In this document: in pieces, positions 34,557-43,032 of the stretch
Position numbering within the stretch: the stretch's first letter is position 1
How the letters are laid out: each line of letters begins with the position of its first letter
DNA from: Humisphaera borealis
GTDB lineage: Bacteria; Planctomycetota; Phycisphaerae; Tepidisphaerales; Tepidisphaeraceae
Direction: 5' to 3'
Length of the DNA: 64,000 bases
Assembly (NCBI RefSeq): GCF_015169395.1
Contig: NZ_CP063458.1
Location: 4,588,001-4,652,000, forward strand
Position numbers and translations under genes: made by a program
Notes under the pieces: model-generated
Databases searched by the model: none
Seen by the model: only the letters and a program-made list of their open reading frames with translations
Told to the model about the DNA's origin: nothing

Positions 34557-35900
34557 TTATCGAGAGGTCGTTTGCGTGACCGGCTGCTGAATGTGAACGA
34601 ACACACCTTTCTTATTGCCGACGACCACATCGGGTCGCTTGTCGCCGTTCATGTCGCCGGCCATCACCTGCGTGCCGATGCCGCTGTTGTTATCGATCTC
34701 GAACGCGGTGTAGGTCGCCTTACCGCCTTCACGCGTGAGACGGAACCAGACCAGCATGGCGGGGGCCTCGGGGTCCTTGTCGCCTTTGGGGCCGTGGGCC
34801 CACCAGCGTTTGCCGGTGACCAGATCCTTGATGCCGTCGCCGTCCATGTCGACCAGGTCGATTGCATGCAGCTGCGCAATTCGCAGGCCCTGCGCGTTCT
34901 CTTCGGCCTTCTCGTTCATGATGAGATGGGCCTCGAATTGATCCGACGGCTTCTGCTCGTACCAGACCAGGCCGAAGCCGTGCGCGGCGATCGAGGTGAT
35001 CACATCATTCTTCCCGTCGCCGTTGACGTCATACGCGTACATCTGCGCGCCGCCGGTACCGAAGTTCGCCTTGTGCAGCTTCCACTCGGGGTCGCCTTTG
35101 AGGTCGGCCGGCTGTTCCCACCAGCCGCCCTTTTCGAGGATGTCCATCTTGCCGTCGCCGTTGACGTCGCCGATGCCCAGCCCGTGTGTGAACCGCTGGT
35201 AGCCCTTGTTCCGCGGACTGATCGCGTGCCAGGTCCACTTCGCGGTCGGGTTGGCCCAGTCGGCGGTCGCGTAGCCAAGCGTTCCGCCATCCTTGTTCGT
35301 GCCATCGGTGTTGCAGACGATCTCGGGCTTGCCGTCGCCGTTGATGTCGGTGAGCTGTGGCGACTCGTTGTCGACCATGTCGAGCGCGATGTGCCGAACC
35401 CACGGCTTTTCAGATTTGGGGTCCTTAGGGTTTTCAAACCAGCTGGCGTCCTTCCCGGGGAAGCCATAGATCATGATGTCGTCCCAGCCGTCGGCATTGA
35501 AGTCGTAGACGAAGGCGAAGAAGTTGTCGGAGTACTTGATCGGGTCGAACGCCTGCGGCTCGACCTGCTTGCCGTCCTTCTCGCCGTAGCTGTAATACTG
35601 GTGCTTCTTGACGGTGCCGAAGTCCGGGCCTTCGTACCAGTAGGGCCCGGCGACGACGTCCATCTTGCCGTCTTTGTTGAAATCGCCGATCGCAGCGCCT
35701 TCGGAGTAGAACTTGTCGGTGAGCTGGTACTTGGTCCACTTCATCGGCGAAGGGCCGGCCGGCTTCGCCGGAACTGCCTTCGGAGGTTCTGCCGGCTTGA
35801 GAAGTTCGGCGGGCTTGTCGGCGGCGAGAAGCGTGCCGCAGGACAGGACGCAGGCCGCAATGACGGCGCGAGGAAGCAATCGGTTGACGGAAGTCTTCAT
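34557..35900 (-). CDS. Secreted FG-GAP/VCBS repeat protein
   Basis: The 447-residue product has a signal peptide (MKTSVNRLLPRAVIAACVLS... cleavage near AADKPA). A short Pro/Lys linker follows, then six or so repeats each containing a calcium-binding loop of the type GDFNKDGKMDVV, YDFNADGWDDIMI, TDINGDGKPEIV, GDVNGDGKMDIL, YDVNGDGKNDVI, VDMDGDGIKDLV and GDMNGDKRPDVVV. These are the blades of an FG-GAP/VCBS beta-propeller. Such proteins are exported in planctomycetes, but the ligand is not known. The start at MKTSVNRLL is preferred; the upstream in-frame extension has no signal peptide. Confidence 0.9.
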   Translation of the reverse strand: MKTSVNRLLPRAVIAACVLSCGTLLAADKPAELLKPAEPPKAVPAKPAGPSPMKWTKYQLTDKFYSEGAAIGDFNKDGKMDVVAGPYWYEGPDFGTVKKHQYYSYGEKDGKQVEPQAFDPIKYSDNFFAFVYDFNADGWDDIMIYGFPGKDASWFENPKDPKSEKPWVRHIALDMVDNESPQLTDINGDGKPEIVCNTDGTNKDGGTLGYATADWANPTAKWTWHAISPRNKGYQRFTHGLGIGDVNGDGKMDILEKGGWWEQPADLKGDPEWKLHKANFGTGGAQMYAYDVNGDGKNDVITSIAAHGFGLVWYEQKPSDQFEAHLIMNEKAEENAQGLRIAQLHAIDLVDMDGDGIKDLVTGKRWWAHGPKGDKDPEAPAMLVWFRLTREGGKATYTAFEIDNNSGIGTQVMAGDMNGDKRPDVVVGNKKGVFVHIQQPVTQTTSR

Positions 35901-36065
35901 ACGGATTCTCGTTTCCAATTCGAACACGGAAATGTGCGGGCGACGATGCCCGATCCACTCGCCGAGGCGATCGGCAGGCACACATCTATTGTGACTCTAC
36001 TGACGGGTCGCGCCTAGCGTTGCGGAGCTCGATCTCCGGTGTTGCGAACGCCGCCATCATGCAAC

Positions 36066-36108
36066 GTAAAACACCCCCGATCAGCCTGGTCGGCGGATCG
36101 GGGGTGTT
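36066..36108 (-). terminator. Rho-independent terminator of the EF-hand gene
   Basis: On the minus strand AACACCCCCGATC pairs with GATCGGGGGTGTT across a short loop and is followed by TTTA. It sits about 50 bases past the stop codon at 36156. Confidence 0.85.
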
Positions 36109-36155
36109 CAGTCAACTTGATATCAGTTAGCCGATACCTGGTCGGGCAACATGCC

Positions 36156-36530
36156 TCAGGCCTTGGGGGCTTCAGGCTTCTTGCCTTCGGGCTTCTTCTC
36201 GCCGGGCTTGCCTTCGCCACGCTTCGCGGCGGCGGCCTTGAACTCGGCTTCGTCGATGAAGCCGTCGCTGTTGGCGTCCAACTTGGCGAAGTTCTCCGTC
36301 AGGCGGGGGTTGCCCTTGGCTTCGTCCTTGGAGATCTTGCCGTCCTTATCGGTGTCGAGGCGTTTGATCATCTCGCCGGGGCCGCCGGCCGGGCGTTCAC
36401 CGGGCTTGCCTTCGGGACGCTTGGGCTTGTCGCCTTCGGGTTTGGGCTTGTCGCCGTCGGCCGCGAGGGACATACCGCTGATGGTCATCGTGGCCGCGAT
36501 GGCCAGGGACAAAATCGTCTTGATCCGCAT
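36156..36530 (-). CDS. Small secreted EF-hand protein
   Basis: The 124-residue product has a signal peptide (MRIKTILSLAIAATMTISGM, cleavage after SLA), then a Lys/Pro/Glu-rich segment (DGDKPKPEGDKPKRPEGKPG). Two EF-hand loops follow: DTDKDGKISKDE (about residues 58-69) and DANSDGFIDEAE (about 84-95). The tail is again Lys/Pro-rich. AGGAGCG precedes the ATG at 36530; the longer frame to 36584 has no ribosome site. Probably a periplasmic or secreted calcium-binding protein. It stands alone, with its own terminator. Confidence 0.88.
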   Translation of the reverse strand: MRIKTILSLAIAATMTISGMSLAADGDKPKPEGDKPKRPEGKPGERPAGGPGEMIKRLDTDKDGKISKDEAKGNPRLTENFAKLDANSDGFIDEAEFKAAAAKRGEGKPGEKKPEGKKPEAPKA

Positions 36531-36810
36531 GAACGCTCCTAAGCGAGACTCGGTTCCACCTCGCGATCCGGCATCACCCGACACCGTTGAACCCGACGAG
36601 AGGACTCCACCAGAGCCTGTAACGCGAGATACCGGGAAAAATTACAGGCCCGCCATAAATGCGGATCGGACTCCGCCTGCCGGCCTACCAGAATCCCTGT
36701 AGTGACACCCCGGGTTTGCCCGGCTTTTGAAGATTCCTCTCTCCAATCTGCGCCAGCGTAGAAGATTCGAACTGTCCTCCGTGCCCCCCGTGTCTGCTCT
36801 GAAAATGCCG

Positions 36811-36889
36811 GAATGAACCGCAGATTTCACAGATTGCGCAGACGGGAAAGAGTCCAATCTGCGACATCTGCGTAATCTGCGGTTCATCC
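36811..36889. repeat. Inverted repeat with CGCAGATT-word arms
   Basis: Left arm 36811-36842 (GAACCGCAGATTTCACAGATTG...) and right arm 36856-36889 (AATCTGCGACATCTGCG...GGTTCATCC) pair imperfectly, each arm holding repeated CAGATT/AATCTG words. It lies in the 413-base gap between the SBBP and EF-hand genes, where no other feature was seen. Confidence 0.8.
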
Positions 36890-36943
36890 CATGTCCGGAC
36901 CCATTTGGCGTCCGGCGTTCATTCTCTAGACCGGGAACAGAGG

Positions 36944-39900
36944 CTACCTGTCCAGCGACGTCACAAGTTCGCTCGCGTCGATCCCGCCCGTGATCGCCGC
37001 GTTGCCGAATACCTCAGTCTGCCCGAAGGACGGCGTTGACGGCGTCGTGCCGGGGTTGAACTTCATCACGAAGATGTCGCTCGATCCCGCCGTCAGCGGG
37101 AAGTTCGTCGCCGCGCCGGGATCGAAGTCGGAACCGGCGAAGCTTGAGAACGTGCCGACCACGTGAGCCACGCCCGCGGCATCGACGGCGATGTCATTCG
37201 CGGTGGCGCCAAACTTGTGGATCGCCCGGAACGCACCGGCGTCGTTCAGCTTCCAGGCAAAGCTCGAGATCGCGCCGCCGTTCAAGGTCGCGGAGTGCAG
37301 AGTCGACGGGTTGAAGTCGACGTTGTTCCTGAAGGTGCCGACGGCGTTCACGCTCCCGTCGGTGCCGACGTCCAGAGCGTTGACGGTGTCGTCCAGCGCC
37401 GCGCCAGCCTTGGCGCTGAACAGGTGCGCACCGGCGCTGCTGAGCTTGACGAGGAAGGCATCCTTTCCGCCGGCGCTGGTGCGGTTGACGATCCCGGCCG
37501 ACGGGTCGAAGTCGGTCGTCAGCGTGAATTCGCCGCCGACCCATGTGTTGCCGCTGGCGTCGACGTCGATCGCCTTGGCCGTCGTCGCGCCGGTTCCGCC
37601 GAGGCCGACGACCTGGTTGGTGTTGCCGTTGCTGGTTGCGTACTTGGCGACGAAGGAATCGAGCGTGCCCTTGCGCGAGACGGTCGCGCTGTAGTAGCTC
37701 ATGTGGTTGGAGTGGAAGAACTCTCCCTTGAAGGTGCCGGTGACATACACCTGCCCGTTGGTCGAATCGACGGCAATGCCCGTCGGGCGGTCGTCGTCAC
37801 CGCTGCCGCTGCCTTTGACCCACTGGATCGTGCCCGACGAGTTGTACTTGGCGACCCACACATCGTCCGATGCGTAGTCGCCGAGGCTGAAGTTGCTCGA
37901 CTCGATGATCTGCCCCGCGCCGGGGCCCCATTGAACCGAGTAATCGAACATGCCAGTGACGTAGATGTTGCCGCTGGAATCGACGGCGACGGCGTCGGCG
38001 GTTTCGATGTTTTCGCCGCCGAACTTGCGGGCAAAGACGTGCCCGCCGTTGGTGTTGAGCTTCCAGATGAATCCATCGGTACGGTTGTCGGTGCTTTGCA
38101 GGTCCTCGGACGTATTGGGGAAGTCGAGCTTGTTGACGCCGGTGGTGAGGAACGTGCCGACGACGACGACATTGCCGAACCCGTCGACGGCGAGTCCCCC
38201 GATCTTCTCGTCGCCGAGCGACCAGTCAGGGTTCTCGCGGTGGGTGGCGACGCGCGACCACATGTACGTGCCGTCGGGGGCGAACTTGGCGACGAAGACG
38301 TCCGCGCCGCTGCCGATGGGGCCGTAGCCCGCAAAACCGGCGGACGGATCAAGATCCGGCGCGCCGCGAACCAGGCCGGCGACGTAGATGTAGCCGTTGG
38401 AATCGACCGCGATCTGCCGGCCCTCGTCTTCGCTGACGCCGAATCCGGTGCTGAACGCCCATTCCAGCGGGCTGGCGGTGCGCTGCAGGCGAAGCAGGTA
38501 GAGGTCGGTGCCGCCGTTGCTGCTGGCGTTCTGCACGCCGGCCTTGGGGTTGAAATCGACGGTGTTCGCAAATGACCCGCCGACCCAGATGTTGCCGCGC
38601 AGGGCATCGACGGCGATGGCGCGGCCCTGGTCGTTACCGGTGCCGCCGTAGCTGACCGCGTGATGGAAGCCGCCGTCGGTGCTCAGCACGCTGACGAAGG
38701 CGTCGCTGCCGCCGGCGCTGCTGGCGAGGCTGAAGCCACTCGGATGGAGCGTGACGAGCCCGCGGAAGTACCCGGTGACGTAAACGTTCCGCCCGCCGTC
38801 GACGGCGATGTCCAGGCCCGCCTCGTCGGCTTCGCCGCCGCCCAGCTTCTTCGCCCACTGATACGCGCCTTCGCTGTTGTACTTGGCGACAAAGATGTCG
38901 GACCCGCTGTTACCGAATGCGCTGAGCGTGCCTCCTGCGCCGTTGAACTTGGCGCTGTAGGTGAACTTGCCGGTGACGTAAGAGTTGCCGATGGCATCGA
39001 TCGCGATCGCGTTGCCTTCGTCCCAGAATCCGCCGCCGAACTTTTTGGCAAAGCCCAGTGTGCCGTTGGATTTGATCTTCCAGACGAAGCCGTCGTAATT
39101 GGTGCCGTAGGTGTTGTCGGCGACAAGGTTGGTGGTGCCGGAACCGGGGTTGAAGTCGGCGGTCTTGTCGAACCGGCCGGCGGCGTAGACCGTGCCGGTG
39201 TCATCGACGGCGAGGTCGTTGACGTACTCGCTGCCGTTGCCGGCGAGCTGGCTGACGCGCGAGTAGTTCCCGTTGCTGGTGAGCTTCAGGACAAAGCCGT
39301 CGGTCAGCGTGGCGGTTTTGTTGACGGTGGACGGGCCGGGATCGAAGTCGACGGTACCGGCGAATGATCCGCCGACGAAGACGTTGCCGACATGATCGAC
39401 GCCGACGGTATTGCCGAAATCCGAGAAGCCGGCCCCGCCGACTCGGCGCGCCCATTGAAGGGAGCCTTCCGAATTGAACTTAACGATATAGATGTCCTCA
39501 AATCCGGCGCTGGTGAGATTGGTAACCCCGGCCGAGGTATCGAAATCCTTCGTTCCGCTGAAGGAGCCGGTGACCAGGATGTTGCCGTTCTTGTCGACCG
39601 CCACATCGCTGACCGAGCCGCCCAGCTGTCGGACCCAGACCATGTTGCCGGCAGTGTTGTACTTGGCGACGTAACCGCTGCCGCTCGTGGCATCCAGGAA
39701 GACATTCACGCCACCGGGAGAGAAATCCACAATGCCGGTAAATGAACCTGCGACGACGCCGTTGCCGTCGAGGTCATAGGTGGCGGCATTGGCGGTGTCG
39801 TTGCCCACCGTGCCGCGCGTGACAAGTGATCCGAACTCGCCGTCCATCAGCAGGCGGTTCTCGAGTGTTTCGAGGAGCGGCCGAACAGCGGCAGCGAGTA

Positions 39901-39964
39901 CTGCGTTGGGCTCCGAATCCACCGGGCAAATGGACGTTGCTTCTGACTTGAGTCGCGGTTGCAT
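36944..39964 (-). CDS. Large exported SBBP/beta-propeller protein
   Basis: The 1006-residue product opens with a non-classical leader and the motif LLETLENRLLMDGEFGSLV (LExRxL at about residues 33-39). The remainder is a chain of SBBP-type beta-propeller repeats. Each has the form VAVDKNGNILVTGSFSGTKDFD...VAKYNTAGNMVWVRQLGG, repeated about fifteen times with F-x-G-T-V-D-F-D-P-G and N-I-Y-V-T-G sub-motifs. A short C-terminal segment (GNAAITGGIDASELVTSLDR) follows, possibly an anchoring tail. AAAGGAGACC lies just upstream of the ATG at 39964. Probably a cell-surface or extracellular protein; the ligand is unknown. It is divergent from the RTX gene across a 338-base region. Confidence 0.88.
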   Translation of the reverse strand: MQPRLKSEATSICPVDSEPNAVLAAAVRPLLETLENRLLMDGEFGSLVTRGTVGNDTANAATYDLDGNGVVAGSFTGIVDFSPGGVNVFLDATSGSGYVAKYNTAGNMVWVRQLGGSVSDVAVDKNGNILVTGSFSGTKDFDTSAGVTNLTSAGFEDIYIVKFNSEGSLQWARRVGGAGFSDFGNTVGVDHVGNVFVGGSFAGTVDFDPGPSTVNKTATLTDGFVLKLTSNGNYSRVSQLAGNGSEYVNDLAVDDTGTVYAAGRFDKTADFNPGSGTTNLVADNTYGTNYDGFVWKIKSNGTLGFAKKFGGGFWDEGNAIAIDAIGNSYVTGKFTYSAKFNGAGGTLSAFGNSGSDIFVAKYNSEGAYQWAKKLGGGEADEAGLDIAVDGGRNVYVTGYFRGLVTLHPSGFSLASSAGGSDAFVSVLSTDGGFHHAVSYGGTGNDQGRAIAVDALRGNIWVGGSFANTVDFNPKAGVQNASSNGGTDLYLLRLQRTASPLEWAFSTGFGVSEDEGRQIAVDSNGYIYVAGLVRGAPDLDPSAGFAGYGPIGSGADVFVAKFAPDGTYMWSRVATHRENPDWSLGDEKIGGLAVDGFGNVVVVGTFLTTGVNKLDFPNTSEDLQSTDNRTDGFIWKLNTNGGHVFARKFGGENIETADAVAVDSSGNIYVTGMFDYSVQWGPGAGQIIESSNFSLGDYASDDVWVAKYNSSGTIQWVKGSGSGDDDRPTGIAVDSTNGQVYVTGTFKGEFFHSNHMSYYSATVSRKGTLDSFVAKYATSNGNTNQVVGLGGTGATTAKAIDVDASGNTWVGGEFTLTTDFDPSAGIVNRTSAGGKDAFLVKLSSAGAHLFSAKAGAALDDTVNALDVGTDGSVNAVGTFRNNVDFNPSTLHSATLNGGAISSFAWKLNDAGAFRAIHKFGATANDIAVDAAGVAHVVGTFSSFAGSDFDPGAATNFPLTAGSSDIFVMKFNPGTTPSTPSFGQTEVFGNAAITGGIDASELVTSLDR

Positions 39965-40119
39965 AAAGGTCTCCTTTCGGTGTTGGTTGGCTGGTCAGAA
40001 GCAACCCTACGCCATGCCTCCGAAAAGGCCGGTGACCTAAAGCGGCCAGCCTGAGTCGCGCGGTTGGGGAATCCCGTGTGGAAGATCACGAACAGCTGAA
40101 GGCTCTCATCACACGATAA

Positions 40120-40302
40120 ACACAATGGTCATATGTGTTTGCAGATTGCTGTGATCGCAAACATGTGGCGTTGGTCCCGGCGGGCCGGAGCCAACGGCTC
40201 GGGGTGAATAGCCCCGCAAGTGCGTTGGGTTCATGACCGAATTACGGGATGACACAAGTGAACAGCCGGCCGAGCCCGGCCAACTCCTGGAGGAAACATT
40301 CG
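40120..40302 (+). promoter_or_regulatory. Structured leader candidate of the RTX gene
   Basis: In the 338-base gap between the divergent SBBP and RTX genes, the plus-strand leader shows several nested pairings. TGGTCAT near 40123 pairs with ATGACC near 40233. TGTTTGC pairs with GCAAACA across 14 bases, GTTGG with CCAAC, and CGGGG with CCCCG over a seven-base loop. No match to a known riboswitch consensus was recognised (c-di-GMP, cobalamin and TPP were considered). CTGGAGGAAAC gives the ribosome site for the RTX gene. The opposite strand shows a GGCTGG...CCAGCC pair in the SBBP leader. Confidence 0.4.
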
Positions 40303-41619
40303 ATGAAAAAGTCATTCTTCTCGCGCTGGCGCAAACCTGCGGTTCGTATTCCCGCCGGCCGATCGCTCTTGATCGAAGGACTTGAGGGTCGCCGGCTGCT
40401 GGCCGCCGACCTGGTCGCTTCGCTGGACAACGGTGTGCTGGAGGTCGTCGGTACGAAGAAAGCCGACGCGATCACCGTCAACCTGAGCACCACGGTCACC
40501 GGCCAACTGGATGTGCTCTCCGGCGCGGTCATCAAGCAGTCGTTTACCGCCGCCGAAGTGACGTCCATTCGCATCGAAGGCAGAGGCGGCAATGACGTCA
40601 TTGTCGTTGACCCGACGATCACTGTGCCGGTTACCGTCGAAGGCGACGGCGGCAACGACACCATCACCGGTGGCGGCGGCGACGACGATCTCAACGGCGA
40701 CGCGGGCAATGACACCATCAACGGATCCGCCGGCGACGACAACTGCAGCGGCGGTGCCGGTAACGACACCGTCAACGGCGGCGACGACAACGACCTGATT
40801 CGTGGCGACGCGGGTAAGGACGATCTCAACGGCGGCACCGGCGACGACAACTGCGACGGCGGCGCCAGCAACGACGACGTCAGCGGCGACGACGACAACG
40901 ACTTCCTCACCGGCGGCAGCGGCAAGGATGTTGTCTCCGGCGGTCTCGGCGATGACGACATCGACGGCGGTTCCGGCAACGACGACGTCAACGGCGACGA
41001 CGGCAACGACCGCGTCCGTGGTGGCAGCGGCAGCGATGACGTGGACGGCGGCGCCAATGACGACGTCATTCGCGGCGACAGCGGTAAAGACAACCTGACC
41101 GGCGGCGAAGGGTCCGACTCCTTCGACGACAACGAGGACAACGAGAAATCCAGCGACCGTGGTGAAGGTGACGTTTCCGACAACAGCCAGCACCTCACGC
41201 TGGCCGATCTGCCGGCACCGGTGGTCACCGCATTCAACACGCAGTTCCCCGGGGCGAAGATTCGCGAGATCGAAAGCGAGACCGAGGAATCCGTCGTGGT
41301 CTATAAGATCGATTACCTGAACACCGCGGGCGTCCGCCAGCGGGCCGTCCTCGACGCCGCCGGAACGCTGCTTCGCAACGGCGGAAAGGGCGGGCACGAC
41401 GACGACGGCGGCGGTCAGCAGATCACCACCAATGACCTCCCGACCGCGGTTCAGACCGCGTTCAATACCGACTTCCCGGGTTCGACGATCGGAGAAATCG
41501 AGCGCGAGGTGGAGGACGAGGGGACGATCTTCAAGATCGACTTCACCGACGCCGCGACAATCCGCAAGCGGGCCGAGTACACCGAGGCTGGCGTGCTGAA
41601 GGACGTCGACCTGCGGTAG
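40303..41619 (+). CDS. RTX-type calcium-binding repeat protein with duplicated PepSY-like tail
   Basis: The 438-residue product has a basic leader, then the motif GLEGRRLLAADLVASL (LExRxL at about residues 26-31), a short domain, and a long array of glycine/aspartate nonapeptides (GGNDTITGGGGDDDLNGDAG and similar) from about residue 125 to 280. This is the RTX parallel beta-roll that folds on calcium outside the cell. The C-terminal 130 residues are two copies of a domain (LTLADLPAPVVTAFNTQFPG and ITTNDLPTAVQTAFNTDFPG starts) that resembles the PepSY-like DUF2874 beta-lactamase-inhibitor-like fold. The ATG at 40303 is backed by CTGGAGGAAAC. No type I secretion genes are nearby; the leader motif suggests another export route. 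Confidence 0.87.
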   Translation: MKKSFFSRWRKPAVRIPAGRSLLIEGLEGRRLLAADLVASLDNGVLEVVGTKKADAITVNLSTTVTGQLDVLSGAVIKQSFTAAEVTSIRIEGRGGNDVIVVDPTITVPVTVEGDGGNDTITGGGGDDDLNGDAGNDTINGSAGDDNCSGGAGNDTVNGGDDNDLIRGDAGKDDLNGGTGDDNCDGGASNDDVSGDDDNDFLTGGSGKDVVSGGLGDDDIDGGSGNDDVNGDDGNDRVRGGSGSDDVDGGANDDVIRGDSGKDNLTGGEGSDSFDDNEDNEKSSDRGEGDVSDNSQHLTLADLPAPVVTAFNTQFPGAKIREIESETEESVVVYKIDYLNTAGVRQRAVLDAAGTLLRNGGKGGHDDDGGGQQITTNDLPTAVQTAFNTDFPGSTIGEIEREVEDEGTIFKIDFTDAATIRKRAEYTEAGVLKDVDLR

Positions 41620-41664
41620 TCGGCGACTGGCCTGGCTGTTGTCAGAACCCCAGTACAAACCAAG

Positions 41665-41700
41665 GGCGGCGTGATCATCAGATCACGCCGCCTTGTTTCA
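41665..41700. terminator. Bidirectional terminator between RTX and carbonic anhydrase genes
   Basis: A perfect 12-bp stem (GGCGGCGTGATC / GATCACGCCGCC) with loop ATCA is followed on the plus strand by TTGTTTCATTT and on the minus strand by a weaker CTTGGTTTG. It can end both convergent transcripts. Confidence 0.85.
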
Positions 41701-42270
41701 TTTCGAATCTTCGGCGTACCCGTCCATCAGCAGTTCGAGCTTGCCGGTGTCGGGATCGATCATCATGCCATGAACCGGAAGGTCCGGCGGAAGCAGGGGA
41801 TGGTTGCGGATGGTGTGTACGCTCTGGCGGACACCGGTCTCGGGCGTATCGAACCCCGCGAGCCACGCCCGCAGGTCGATCCCCGAGTGGCTGAGCGTGT
41901 CGAACACCTTTGTCGACACGCCACGATTCTTCGCTTTGTCGATGATCCGCGAGCAGCTCAGCCCCGCCATGCCGCAGCCGTGATGGCCGACGACGGCGAT
42001 CTCTTCGGCGCCAAGTTCATAGACGGCCACAAGGATACTCCGCATGACCGAGCCGAACGGGTGAGAGACGATCGCCCCGGCATTCTTTAGCAGTTTCACG
42101 TCGCCGTTGCGGATCGCCATCGCCTGCGGGAGCAGTTCCGTCAGGCGGGTATCCATGCAGGTGAGGACGACCAGTTTCTTGTCGGGGAACTGGTTGGTAC
42201 GGAACGGAGCGCCGCCGTCGCGGGCGACGAACTCGGAATTGAAGGCGAGGATTTCGTTGATAACTTTCAT
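41698..42270 (-). CDS. Beta-class carbonic anhydrase
   Basis: The 190-residue product has the beta-carbonic anhydrase zinc site: CMDTRL (Cys and Asp-Arg pair, about residues 38-43) and, about 55 residues on, GHHGCGM (His and Cys ligands). NAGAIVSHPFGSVMRSI between them is also a family match. It interconverts CO2 and bicarbonate in the cytosol. The ATG at 42270 is chosen; the 17 codons before it are not family-like. Length is typical of the short bacterial members. Confidence 0.92.
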   Translation of the reverse strand: MKVINEILAFNSEFVARDGGAPFRTNQFPDKKLVVLTCMDTRLTELLPQAMAIRNGDVKLLKNAGAIVSHPFGSVMRSILVAVYELGAEEIAVVGHHGCGMAGLSCSRIIDKAKNRGVSTKVFDTLSHSGIDLRAWLAGFDTPETGVRQSVHTIRNHPLLPPDLPVHGMMIDPDTGKLELLMDGYAEDSK

Positions 42271-42410
42271 GGGACGTTGCGCGGACAGGAATGTATTACG
42301 TCTGTCGACGTCAATTGGCAATCCCTCGACCGCACGCGTGTTGACCGATCGCAGAGGATGCGGCTGCTCAGGCCGGCTCGTGTATGCTCGCCGTTTAACA
42401 AGGAGACATC

Positions 42411-42647
42411 ATGCCCGTAACCGAAGACGAGATGAAGCGAGCCCTGAAGGCATTCCGCAAACGGCTGAAGGTCACGCAGCTCGATGACGAGAGCCGCCTT
42501 GGCCACAGCCCGCTGACCGGCAATCGCGGAAAGGTGGTCGCGATCCAACCGCCCAGCGGTTTCACACGCGAAGTCTGGGAAGCGCTGGTCGAGAAGGGTT
42601 TTCTGACAAAGGACGGCTCTTTCTATGGGCTGGTGCCGGGGAAGTAG
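42411..42647 (+). CDS. Small conserved-looking protein of unknown function, 78 residues
   Basis: The product begins MPVTEDEMKRALKAFRKRLK and is basic at the N-terminus, then has a compact C-terminal part (GFTREVWEALVEKGFLTKDG) of winged-helix-like size, though no family was recognised. AAGGAGACATC lies directly ahead of the ATG. It is divergent from the carbonic anhydrase gene and convergent with the next small gene. No signal peptide or transmembrane helix. Confidence 0.7.
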   Translation: MPVTEDEMKRALKAFRKRLKVTQLDDESRLGHSPLTGNRGKVVAIQPPSGFTREVWEALVEKGFLTKDGSFYGLVPGK

Positions 42648-42664
42648 CGCATGAATTTCTTTGG

Positions 42665-42994
42665 TCACATCTGCCGTCGCCTCGCCCAACCTTCAAAGGA
42701 GGCATGATTTGCTGTCTCTTCAATGCGGTTCAGCAGCTCTTGAGTGAACTCCGGCGCGGTGACGGATAGACGAACAGTCTCTCCTTCGTATTCTTCAATG
42801 CGACCCGTCACACGGATTCGCGGTGAGCTGTGGAATTCGTAGCTGTGTTTGGCACAACTCTCGTGCGTGCGATCGGAAAACACCCGCTCGATTTCGGCCG
42901 CACGCAGATCAATGTCGAGTATCAGCGAAATGCCATACAGGACGAAGCGCAGTGAATCGTCTATGGTCCGCACGGTTTCAGTCGTGTTTGCCAT
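42665..42994 (-). CDS. Hypothetical protein, 109 residues
   Basis: The product from MANTTETVRTIDDSLRFVLY is a small soluble alpha/beta protein with a central acidic segment and a C-terminal EFTQELLNRIEETANHASF. No family is recognised. The frame is open 27 codons further upstream, where it overlaps the end of the oxidoreductase gene at 43033; the ATG at 42994 avoids this and is preferred. It is on the same strand as, and 38 bases beyond, that gene. Confidence 0.5.
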   Translation of the reverse strand: MANTTETVRTIDDSLRFVLYGISLILDIDLRAAEIERVFSDRTHESCAKHSYEFHSSPRIRVTGRIEEYEGETVRLSVTAPEFTQELLNRIEETANHASFEGWARRRQM

Positions 42995-43032
42995 CGCGTG
43001 GTTGTCCACTCGCAGTTGATATCGGAGGGTGA

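Noticed and set aside
34506-36017. A 503-codon plus-strand frame over the FG-GAP gene
   Set aside because: Shadow of a gene with a signal peptide and calcium-loop repeats on the other strand; it starts within the terminator hairpin.
40120-40302. A c-di-GMP riboswitch before the RTX gene
   Set aside because: The GGCAAACC and GACGCAAAGCC cores of the class I aptamer were not found; it is recorded only as a structured leader candidate.
40312-41658. A 448-codon frame antisense to the RTX gene
   Set aside because: Its Ala/Val-rich repeats are the complement of the glycine/aspartate nonapeptide codons of the RTX array.
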